DNA from: a virus
Length of the DNA stretch: 23,829 nt
Direction: 5' to 3' (one strand)
Virus record (IMG/VR): IMGVR_UViG_3300002835_001090
Span: 1 to 23,829 of that record
Below are positions 16,752 through 22,669 of the stretch, piece after piece. Numbering within the stretch: position 1 is the stretch's first letter; each line of letters begins with the position of its first letter. A model generated the notes under the pieces. That model had not been told where the DNA came from, did not search any database, and worked only from the letters and a program-made list of their open reading frames with translations. The position numbers and the translations under genes are program-made.

Positions 16752-17757
16752 GAAAAAAGAAAACACCAAAACCCTACTTATTGATGGCAATGTTTTAATG
16801 AAACGTTCTTATAACGGAGCTAAAAACTTGTTTTATAAAGAAGTCCACATTGGCGGTATCTATCAATTTTATACAACTTTAAGAAAATTAATTTTAGAGT
16901 TAACGGTTGATAAGGTTATTATTATGTGGGATGGTGAACGAGCTGGTTATTTAAGACTTAATTACTACCCTGAATACAAAGGTAATCGGCCAAACTTTTT
17001 TGATGAAAATTACGAAATCCAAAAATTAAGAGTTAAAGCTTACGCAGAAGATTTATTTCTTCGGCAATATGAAAACCCAGATTGTGAATCTGATGATTTG
17101 TTGGCATATTACGCTCTTAATAAAAAAGAAAACGAAGATGTTATTATATACACAAATGATAGAGATCTCTGTCAGTTAATTTCTGAAGAGGTAAACCTTT
17201 ATTTAGCAGATAAAAAAATACTATTAGGTATTGGTAACTATAATTGGTATTTTGAACACTACTATGAAAATGCTGGTTTAGTAAAAATAATAGAAGGTTG
17301 TTCGACTGATAATATAAAAGGCATTGAAGGTGTATCTGAAACAACACTCTTAAATTATTTCCCTGAAATTAAAGAAAAAAAAGTTACTTTAGAAGAAATT
17401 CTAGAAAGAACAAAAGGCTTGAAAGAAGAAAAAAATTTAAAGATATTTGATGCAATACTTGAAGGGAAAACCAAAGGAAAACACAAAGGTAATGTTTACG
17501 AAGTTAATAAAATAATCATTGATTTAAGTCAACCACTTTTAACTGATGATGCAAAAGAAGAGGTTTTAAATCTAGTAAATTTACCTTTGAATCCTGAAGG
17601 TCGAAACTATAAAAATGTTTTAAAAATGATGTTTGAAGACGGTGTTATGTATGCTTTACCAGGCGGTGAACATGGGTATGTAAATTTCTTAGAACCTTTT
17701 ATTAAACTCTCCAAAAAAGAAAAAACAAATTACAAAAAAATCAAAAATATAAATTAA
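16729..17757 (+). CDS. rnh: T4 RNase H-like 5'-3' exonuclease (FEN family)
   Basis: This 342-residue flap endonuclease/RNase H removes RNA primers and 5' flaps on the lagging strand. The metal ligands are in family order: D19 (LLIDGN), D68 (IMWDGERAGY), E120-S-D122-D123 (CESDDLLAYY), D144 and D146 (YTNDRDL), D194 (GCSTDNIKG). The arch region carries the conserved YKGNRP (83-88), and a helix-hairpin-helix follows (IKGIEGVSETT). Length and residue order match T4 RNase H well. It overlaps the preceding small gene by 23 bases. The lysine-rich end (KKEKTNYKKIKNIN) may be a partner- or DNA-binding tail. Confidence 0.88.
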   Translation: MTGLKKVKKKENTKTLLIDGNVLMKRSYNGAKNLFYKEVHIGGIYQFYTTLRKLILELTVDKVIIMWDGERAGYLRLNYYPEYKGNRPNFFDENYEIQKLRVKAYAEDLFLRQYENPDCESDDLLAYYALNKKENEDVIIYTNDRDLCQLISEEVNLYLADKKILLGIGNYNWYFEHYYENAGLVKIIEGCSTDNIKGIEGVSETTLLNYFPEIKEKKVTLEEILERTKGLKEEKNLKIFDAILEGKTKGKHKGNVYEVNKIIIDLSQPLLTDDAKEEVLNLVNLPLNPEGRNYKNVLKMMFEDGVMYALPGGEHGYVNFLEPFIKLSKKEKTNYKKIKNIN

Positions 17758-17777
17758 ACCATTAAAAAATAAAAATT

Positions 17778-18200
17778 ATGAAAAAATTTGAATTTTTACT
17801 TAAAATAAATTCTAAAATTATTTGCCAAAGATATTTCGCCGTTAAAGGGTTTAACCAAAAAATAACTAATTCAATAGATATTATGCATTGTGCTAATGAT
17901 TGTGTTGATTTAATACAAGATGGTTTAAAAAGCAAATCAATTGAATATCTTTGGGGCCAGTTTAACCCATATGAAATACAAACAATTGATCAAATCAATA
18001 GAAACCCAATTTACGAAAAAGAAGATATTTTTGATTTTGAAATTAGAATTGATGAAAAAGTTGTTGCAGCAAAAAGGTTTACAGGAAATGTATACCCACA
18101 AAGAGTAAGATATAGCGTTGATATCAGAGATTTAATCCCTAAAATTATAAACCAAATTCAAAGTACTTTAAGTTTAGAAAATATTTCTGTGGAAGGCTAA
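17778..18200 (+). CDS. Hypothetical protein with internal duplication
   Basis: This 140-residue protein is made of two related halves: residues 4-50 (FEFLLKINSKIICQRYF, then NSIDIMHCANDCVDLI) and residues 85-128 (FDFEIRIDEKVVAAKRF, then YSVDIRDLIPKIINQI). Both have a strand-turn-strand pattern, then Arg/Lys-Phe, then S-[IV]-D-I and an amphipathic helix, so the fold is probably a tandem alpha/beta repeat. No known family is recognised. It follows the nuclease by 20 bases with an A-rich start context and precedes the helicase. Its place in the replication operon is the only functional hint. Confidence 0.65.
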   Translation: MKKFEFLLKINSKIICQRYFAVKGFNQKITNSIDIMHCANDCVDLIQDGLKSKSIEYLWGQFNPYEIQTIDQINRNPIYEKEDIFDFEIRIDEKVVAAKRFTGNVYPQRVRYSVDIRDLIPKIINQIQSTLSLENISVEG

Positions 18201-18218
18201 ACTAAAAGAAACAAATGA

Positions 18219-18231
18219 ATATTTATAAATA
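18219..18231 (+). promoter_or_regulatory. T4 late-type promoter before the helicase N-half, ATATTTATAAATA
   Basis: This is the same 13-base sequence as at 12771-12783. It holds ATATTTAT (18219-18226) and TATAAATA (18224-18231) and ends 14 bases before the ATG at 18246, in the short gap after the preceding gene. A late-type promoter in front of a replication helicase would be notable; it may supplement read-through from upstream. Confidence 0.5.
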
Positions 18232-18245
18232 ACAAGGATTAAAAA

Positions 18246-19583
18246 ATGACAAAAAATGTTACTTTAGGTTATCTGGGATATAAATTCCAAATGGAGCTTA
18301 TAAACCAAATTTTACATCCGGCAAATAAAAAATTCTCCGAAAGGATTATTGATATCGTACACGCAAGGTATTTTGACAATGAATATTTTCGTCTCATCGT
18401 AGCCCAAATTAAGGACTACTATGAAAAATACGAAAAGGTTCCTACAATTGACACTTTAGAAACTATTCTTAGAATAGAAGTTAAAGATAAAGTCACCCAG
18501 GACTATGTTTTTGAAATGTTAAAAGAAATCAATAATCTTGCCGTTCAGGATTGGGAATTTATCCAACAAAAATCTTTAAACTTTTGTCGTCAGCAAGAAC
18601 TTAAAAAGGCAAACGAAAAAATAAACAAAATCATTGATAACGGTGATTTTGATAGTTATGAAAAATGTGCTGAAATTTTAAGAGAAGCTCTTTCTGTTGG
18701 TTCGGAAAAAGATGATGGAACATCTATAAGTGAAAACATTGAAGCAGTTTTAGAAAAGGATTTTAGACATCCAATTCCTACGGGAATAAATGGTATTGAT
18801 GAGTTAACCGATGGTGGTTTATCACGAGGTGAACTTGGTGTTGTATTAGCTCCATATGGTACTGGAAAAACCACAATACTAACCAAAATCTCAAACAGTG
18901 CTTACAATGAAGGTTATAATGTTTTACAAATTGTTTTTGAAGATATGCCAGATGTTATTAAAAGAAAACATTTAGCATGTTGGTCTGGAATTGAATTAAA
19001 TGAATTATCTGACAGAAAAGAAGAAGTTTTACAAAAACACAAAGAAGTAACAACTAACAAAACAAACGATTTAAAAATTAAAAAGTTTTCTTCTGAGGGC
19101 GTAACAATTCAGGCCATTAAATCTTTTATTAGACATGAGATATCAAAAGGTTTTAAACCAGATTTGGTGGTTTTAGATTATATTGATTGCGTTGAATCTT
19201 CAAAAATATATTCTGATGAATGGTCTGGTGAAGGTAATGTTATGAGAGGCTTTGAATCAATGTTAAGTGAATTTGGTTTGGTTGGTTGGACAGCTGTGCA
19301 GGGAAATAGATGTGTTACCCTAGATACCGAAATAGATGTGTTGAATAAAGGTAAAATCCAAATTAAAGATGTTGTTGAAGGTGATGAAATTTTAACCCAT
19401 AAAGGTTATAAAAAGGTTATAACAAAATTCCCTGTAGAAAAACAGGGTGTTTATAAGATAACAACCAAAAGTGGTAAAGTTATTAAAGTTTCAAATAAAC
19501 ACGAATTCCCAGTTAAATATGGTAAATTAAAATCTATTAAAAATGGTTTATCTGTTGGGGATGAATTATTTATAAAAAAATAA
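18246..19583 (+). CDS. 41: gp41/DnaB-like replicative helicase, N-terminal half fused to N-intein
   Basis: The ORF has 445 residues: 355 of helicase and 90 of intein. The helicase part has a helical N-terminal domain (1-150), then a RecA-like core: Walker A APYGTGKTT (202-210), catalytic-type Glu in VFEDMP (E232), Walker B LVVLDYID (307-314), and the start of motif H4, AVQGNR (350-355). At that Arg the sequence turns into an intein. The missing end is encoded by 20993-21310, 1.4 kb downstream beyond an endonuclease gene. The spliced product would be 461 residues, close to T4 gp41 (475). The enzyme unwinds DNA ahead of the replisome as a hexamer. Neither half alone has a complete motor, so trans-splicing should be essential. 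Confidence 0.93.
   Translation: MTKNVTLGYLGYKFQMELINQILHPANKKFSERIIDIVHARYFDNEYFRLIVAQIKDYYEKYEKVPTIDTLETILRIEVKDKVTQDYVFEMLKEINNLAVQDWEFIQQKSLNFCRQQELKKANEKINKIIDNGDFDSYEKCAEILREALSVGSEKDDGTSISENIEAVLEKDFRHPIPTGINGIDELTDGGLSRGELGVVLAPYGTGKTTILTKISNSAYNEGYNVLQIVFEDMPDVIKRKHLACWSGIELNELSDRKEEVLQKHKEVTTNKTNDLKIKKFSSEGVTIQAIKSFIRHEISKGFKPDLVVLDYIDCVESSKIYSDEWSGEGNVMRGFESMLSEFGLVGWTAVQGNRCVTLDTEIDVLNKGKIQIKDVVEGDEILTHKGYKKVITKFPVEKQGVYKITTKSGKVIKVSNKHEFPVKYGKLKSIKNGLSVGDELFIKK
19311..19580 (+). other. N-terminal half of a split intein (gp41-type)
   Basis: This 90-residue segment begins with the nucleophile Cys (CVTLDTEIDVLNKG, block A). It continues with GDEILTHKGY and VYKITTKSGKVIKVSNKHEFPV, the block B region with its His, and ends SVGDELFIKK at a stop. 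Length and layout match gp41-type split N-inteins (about 88 residues). The insertion point is directly after QGNR in helicase motif H4. No endonuclease domain is present in the intein itself. Confidence 0.93.
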
Positions 19584-19593
19584 CAAAAAATTT

Positions 19594-19657
19594 GTATTCC
19601 AGTCCACCCGTTAGATATTTATTTATAAAGAAATGAATATATGGGTAGACTTAATAT
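19594..19657 (+). promoter_or_regulatory. Hairpin hiding the start codon of the helicase-associated HEG
   Basis: AGTCCACCCGT (19601-19611) pairs with ATGGGTAGACT (19641-19651) over 11 positions with one C-A mismatch and one G-U pair. An outer GTATT (19594-19598) pairs with AATAT (19653-19657) after a small internal loop. The right arm begins exactly at the HEG start codon. The loop contains ATATTTAT and TATAAAG. The layout parallels the hairpin at 22613-22669 and that of T4 I-TevI. Confidence 0.65.
19615..19622 (+). promoter_or_regulatory. ATATTTAT promoter-like element in the HEG 1 hairpin loop
   Basis: The octamer lies 18 bases before the ATG at 19641. It is followed by TTATAAAG, whose last eight bases differ from the T4 late consensus near the 3' end. 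A transcript starting downstream of it would lack the left hairpin arm. Confidence 0.45.
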
Positions 19658-20855
19658 AGAACAATTATTGAATAAGAAAATTTTTAAAGAATTAGACTTA
19701 AATAAAATAACAGAAAAACAAATGTCAGAGATATATAAAGTGTTGGATGTTTTTGATACTAAAACGATTAAAAATCGTTTGGTAAACATTAGAGATTTTA
19801 TTAAATATGGTGTGGAAGACGATTGGTTAGGTAGAATAGAAATTATTAGAAATACTATAAAAAATGACGTTACATCAGATTATTCTCTAGAAATTAGATA
19901 CGGTAAAAATAATATCGACAAAATTAAGTCTTCTTTTAAAGAAAAATATTCAATAACAAAAAATAAATTTATAAATAAATTCGGCGAAATAGAAGGACCA
20001 AAAAAATGGGAAGAATATTTAGTGAATAGTAAAACACCTTGGGGTTTGGGGTTATGTATAAATAAATTCGGCGAAATAGAAGGACCAAAAAAATGGGGAG
20101 AAAGGTTAAATAAAAAAATTAAAACCATGTCCGAAAGGAAAAAAATTAAACCCTACAGAAATGGTAGAACTTTAGTGGAGTACCAAAATAGGTATGGTGT
20201 TGAACTTGGTTTTAAGTATTGGGATGAAAGAAACAAAAGACAAAGTTATGTTAACAGTAAAGAGTATTATGTTAGTCTTTATGGTGAAATAGAAGGACCA
20301 AAAAAATGGGAAGAATTTACTAAATCAATGGATAAAACTTCTTTAAAATCTTTTAAAGGTAGGCACGGTGATGAGGTCGGGGAAAAACTTTACGAAAAAC
20401 ACATTACTCGAATAAAATATACCAGTACAATAGATTATTATAAAGAAAAATATGGCGATGAATTAGGGGCTTTAAAATACCACAACCTTTTATTACGTAA
20501 ATTAGTTAGTTTTAATGGTTATTCTAAAATATCACAACAATTATTTTGGTCTATTTATGAAAAATTTAACGGTGATGTGTCTGATATGTATTTTGCTGAA
20601 TTAAATGATGAGTATGTTATTTACACACATGAAGAATGGTCTAGAGTTATTAAACTAGATTTTAAGTTTGGTAATAAAATCATAGAGTTTGACGGTGATT
20701 ATTGGCATTCTAAACCCGAACAAATAGAAAAAGATAAATTAAGGAATGAGTTTTTATTATCTAAAGGATATGAATTACTTAGAATAAAAGAGGGTGAATT
20801 TCGTAAAACCCCTTTATTAATTACAGAAAAATGTTTAAAATTTATAACACAATGA
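19641..20855 (+). CDS. Free-standing homing endonuclease, Vsr-like (EDxHD type), inside the split helicase gene
   Basis: This 404-residue protein lies between the two helicase halves. Residues 110-284 hold six copies of a motif of the form aromatic-x2-[KR]-[YFH]-G-x-E-x-G-x-K-x-[WY] (starts near 110, 139, 181, 210, 238 and 267), probably the DNA-recognition region. The C-terminal domain (about 295-395) resembles very-short-patch-repair endonucleases: KLDFKFGNKIIEFDGDYWH (338-356), then KDKLRNEFLLSKGYELLRI (364-382), with acidic and His residues spaced as in the EDxHD family found with fractured phage genes. It should cut helicase alleles that lack the insertion, near the QGNR site, and so spread the unit. 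Its start codon lies in a hairpin, and its stop overlaps the C-half start (ATGA), so both are probably translated from one message. Confidence 0.85.
   Translation: MGRLNIEQLLNKKIFKELDLNKITEKQMSEIYKVLDVFDTKTIKNRLVNIRDFIKYGVEDDWLGRIEIIRNTIKNDVTSDYSLEIRYGKNNIDKIKSSFKEKYSITKNKFINKFGEIEGPKKWEEYLVNSKTPWGLGLCINKFGEIEGPKKWGERLNKKIKTMSERKKIKPYRNGRTLVEYQNRYGVELGFKYWDERNKRQSYVNSKEYYVSLYGEIEGPKKWEEFTKSMDKTSLKSFKGRHGDEVGEKLYEKHITRIKYTSTIDYYKEKYGDELGALKYHNLLLRKLVSFNGYSKISQQLFWSIYEKFNGDVSDMYFAELNDEYVIYTHEEWSRVIKLDFKFGNKIIEFDGDYWHSKPEQIEKDKLRNEFLLSKGYELLRIKEGEFRKTPLLITEKCLKFITQ
19971..20010 (+). repeat. 40-base direct repeat in HEG 1, copy 1
   Basis: It is identical to 20058-20097 at a distance of 87 bases (29 codons, in frame). 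It encodes the INKFGEIEGPKKW unit. Confidence 0.9.
20058..20097 (+). repeat. 40-base direct repeat in HEG 1, copy 2
   Basis: It is identical to 19971-20010. The near-absence of silent changes points to recent duplication or conversion within the gene. Confidence 0.9.
20286..20316 (+). repeat. 31-base direct repeat in HEG 1, third related copy
   Basis: It is identical to 19986-20016, exactly 300 bases upstream (100 codons). It encodes the GEIEGPKKWEE unit. Confidence 0.85.
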
Positions 20856-20992
20856 AAGAACACGATTTAAATATTACCGATTTTGATATGGATGAAATAG
20901 TTTCTATAGAATTTATTGGTGAAGAAGAAACGGTAGACATTACCGTAGAGGATACACATATGTTTTATGGTAATGATATATATACCCACAAT
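20852..20992 (+). other. C-terminal half of the helicase split intein
   Basis: The 47 residues end VDITVEDTHMFYGNDIYTHN (blocks F and G) with the penultimate His and terminal Asn needed for cleavage. The next residue is Ser, the +1 nucleophile. Length and pattern match gp41-type C-inteins. Confidence 0.93.
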
Positions 20993-21313
20993 TCATCTAT
21001 ATCAGCTGACGTTGTAACAGGTGACCAAATGGGTGGTTCTATTAAGAAAGCACAAATCGGTCATTTTATTATGTCAATTGCAAGAACTTTACCACAAAAA
21101 GAATCTGGTAGAGCAACACTTGCAGTTTTAAAATCACGTTTCGGTAAAGATGGTGTCATTTTTGATGACTGTACTTTTGATAACGGAAAAGTATATATTG
21201 ACACCGAAAGTTCACAAACCTTCTTGGGTTATGAAAAGAAACAAGAAGAAAGAAAAGAAAGTCATGTTCGAGAAAGAATTCAACGAGCAAAAGAGTTACA
21301 AAAAGGAAAATAA
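20852..21313 (+). CDS. 41: C-intein fused to the C-terminal half of the gp41/DnaB-like helicase
   Basis: This is a 153-residue ORF: 47 residues of C-intein and 106 of helicase. It begins at the ATG in the ATGA overlap with the endonuclease stop. A start at 20831 (seven residues longer) is possible but lies deeper in the endonuclease gene. The helicase part begins SSISADVVTGDQMGGS and continues IKKAQIGHFIMSIARTL and VLKSRFGKDG, the DnaB motif H4 end and C-terminal region, and joins directly to AVQGNR of the N-half. A charged helical tail follows (EERKESHVRERIQRAKEL). Translation coupled to the endonuclease would tie the supply of this half to endonuclease expression. Confidence 0.92.
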   Translation: MKEHDLNITDFDMDEIVSIEFIGEEETVDITVEDTHMFYGNDIYTHNSSISADVVTGDQMGGSIKKAQIGHFIMSIARTLPQKESGRATLAVLKSRFGKDGVIFDDCTFDNGKVYIDTESSQTFLGYEKKQEERKESHVRERIQRAKELQKGK

Positions 21314-21341
21314 TTATTAAATTTAGTAAAAAATTAAAAAA

Positions 21342-22598
21342 ATGGAGATTTCAAATAAAATACTCTCAGACATAACTGTCTATATGAAGTACGCAAAGTA
21401 TGTTCCAGAGTTAAACAGAAGAGAAACTTGGGAAGAATTGGTGACCAGAAATAAAGAAATGCACCAAAAAAAATACCCACAACTTAAAGAAGAAATAGAA
21501 AAAGTTTATCAATTGGTTTATGATAAAAAAGTTCTTCCATCAATGAGGAGCTTACAGTTTGGTGGTAAACCAATTGAGATTAGCCCAAATAGGATCTACA
21601 ATTGCGCTTATTTGCCAATTGACCATACAGATGCTTTTGCTGAAACAATGTTTTTATTGTTAGGTGGTACAGGTGTTGGGTATTCAGTACAAAAACATCA
21701 CGTAGATAAGTTACCTGAAATTAAAAAACCAAATCCAAGTAGAACTAGAAGATATCTTATCGGAGATTCAATCGAAGGTTGGGCTGACGCAATTAAAGTA
21801 CTTATGGAATCTTATTTTGGTGGTAAATCATCAACACCAGTATTTGATTTTTCTGACATCAGACCAAAAGGAGCTAGATTGGTAACATCTGGTGGTAAAG
21901 CTCCAGGACCACAACCACTTAAAGATTGTCTTCATAATATTAAAAAAGTTTTGGATAACAAAGAAGACGGTGAAAAAGTAACACCTATTGAAGTTCATGA
22001 TATGGTTTGTTATATTGCTGACGCAGTATTGGCGGGTGGTATTCGTAGAGCAGCTTTGATTAGTTTATTTTCGGCTGATGATGATGAGATGATTGCTTGT
22101 AAATCAGGTAACTGGTGGGAACAAAACCCACAAAGAGGGAGAGCTAATAATTCAGCGGTATTGGTACGTCATAAAATTACACAAGATTTTTTTATCGACC
22201 TTTGGAAACGTATTGAACTAAGTGGAGCTGGTGAACCAGGTATCTACTTAACTAACGATAAAGATTGGGGAACCAATCCTTGTTGTTTTATTGGTGATAC
22301 TAAAATAGATTGTGGTAACGATGTTAAAACTATTAGAGATATTGTAAAAATGATTAACTCAGGAGAAGAAATCGAGTTACCAACATTTAACATTGAAGCA
22401 GGGATTATCGAAAATAAAAAAGTTGTTGCCGGACAACTAACTAAAAAAGATAGTTCAGTTATTAAATTAACTATAGATGTTAATGGTATTGAAAAAGAAA
22501 TAACCTGTACTGATGACCATAGATTTTACACAATTAATAGAGGTTGGGTTGAAGCTAAAGATTTAACAGAAGTGGATGATATACAAGAAATGAAATAA
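21342..22598 (+). CDS. nrdJ: Class II (NrdJ-like) ribonucleotide reductase, N-terminal part fused to N-intein
   Basis: The ORF has 418 residues: 314 of reductase and 104 of intein. Reductase features are MRSLQFGGKP (68-77), IYNCAYLPID with candidate reducing Cys C88, FLLLGGTGVGYSVQ (104-117), AGGIRRAALI (231-240), and TNPC ending at C314, the candidate thiyl-radical Cys. In the joined protein the next active-site Cys (FCNLCEV) follows 11 residues later. This is the spacing of C408/C419 in the Lactobacillus adenosylcobalamin-dependent enzyme and shorter than in E. coli NrdA, so class II is favoured. The enzyme makes deoxynucleotides for phage replication and would need host cobalamin. It follows the helicase C-half by 28 bases. 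Confidence 0.88.
   Translation: MEISNKILSDITVYMKYAKYVPELNRRETWEELVTRNKEMHQKKYPQLKEEIEKVYQLVYDKKVLPSMRSLQFGGKPIEISPNRIYNCAYLPIDHTDAFAETMFLLLGGTGVGYSVQKHHVDKLPEIKKPNPSRTRRYLIGDSIEGWADAIKVLMESYFGGKSSTPVFDFSDIRPKGARLVTSGGKAPGPQPLKDCLHNIKKVLDNKEDGEKVTPIEVHDMVCYIADAVLAGGIRRAALISLFSADDDEMIACKSGNWWEQNPQRGRANNSAVLVRHKITQDFFIDLWKRIELSGAGEPGIYLTNDKDWGTNPCCFIGDTKIDCGNDVKTIRDIVKMINSGEEIELPTFNIEAGIIENKKVVAGQLTKKDSSVIKLTIDVNGIEKEITCTDDHRFYTINRGWVEAKDLTEVDDIQEMK
22284..22595 (+). other. N-terminal half of a split intein (NrdJ-type)
   Basis: These 104 residues start CFIGDTKIDCGND (block A nucleophile Cys). They continue with a longer insert (VKMINSGEEIELPTFNIEAG), then KEITCTDDHRFYTINRGWV (block B/His region), and end at a stop after DDIQEMK. 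The insertion point is directly after the active-site Cys of NPC. The layout resembles NrdJ-1-type split N-inteins and differs clearly from the helicase N-intein. Confidence 0.92.
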
Positions 22599-22612
22599 CA
22601 AAATTCGTTGTC

Positions 22613-22669
22613 TTTTTACCTACCTCCCATATATTTATATAAAAAACATTATGGGAGGTAAAGTAAAAA
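22613..22669 (+). promoter_or_regulatory. Hairpin hiding the start codon of the reductase-associated HEG
   Basis: TACCTCCCATA (22621-22631) is a perfect reverse complement of TATGGGAGGTA (22650-22660). Beyond a small internal loop, TTTTTAC (22613-22619) pairs with GTAAAAA (22663-22669), giving up to 18 bp of stem. The start codon ATG (22651-22653) and the following GGGAGG lie in the right arm. The loop holds ATATTTATATAAAA. Read-through mRNA should hide the start; mRNA initiated in the loop should not. Confidence 0.75.
22631..22638 (+). promoter_or_regulatory. ATATTTAT promoter-like element in the HEG 2 hairpin loop
   Basis: The octamer lies 12 bases before the ATG at 22651, within the 20-base loop region. 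It continues ATAAAA rather than the full TATAAATA, so it is a variant of the proposed phage promoter. Confidence 0.45.

Noticed and set aside
19584-20851. Frameshift or assembly error as explanation for the interrupted helicase
   Set aside because: The interruption falls exactly at intein splice residues (Cys 1; His-Asn then Ser). Both intein halves carry their motifs, and a complete endonuclease ORF lies between them.
20831-20851. Earlier ATG start for the C-intein ORF
   Set aside because: It would add seven residues from inside the endonuclease gene. The ATGA overlap start at 20852 is the more typical coupled start and gives a normal C-intein length. It cannot be excluded.
19311-20992. Group I intron with a resident homing endonuclease in the helicase gene
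   Set aside because: The coding sequence continues in frame past the break into a recognisable N-intein, and a C-intein precedes the resumed helicase. No intron core is needed and none was seen.
22651-22660. GGGAGGT as a Shine-Dalgarno sequence for a start downstream of 22651
   Set aside because: No ATG, GTG or TTG lies at a suitable distance in the reading frame. The bases are the HEG's own Gly-Gly codons and form the hairpin arm.
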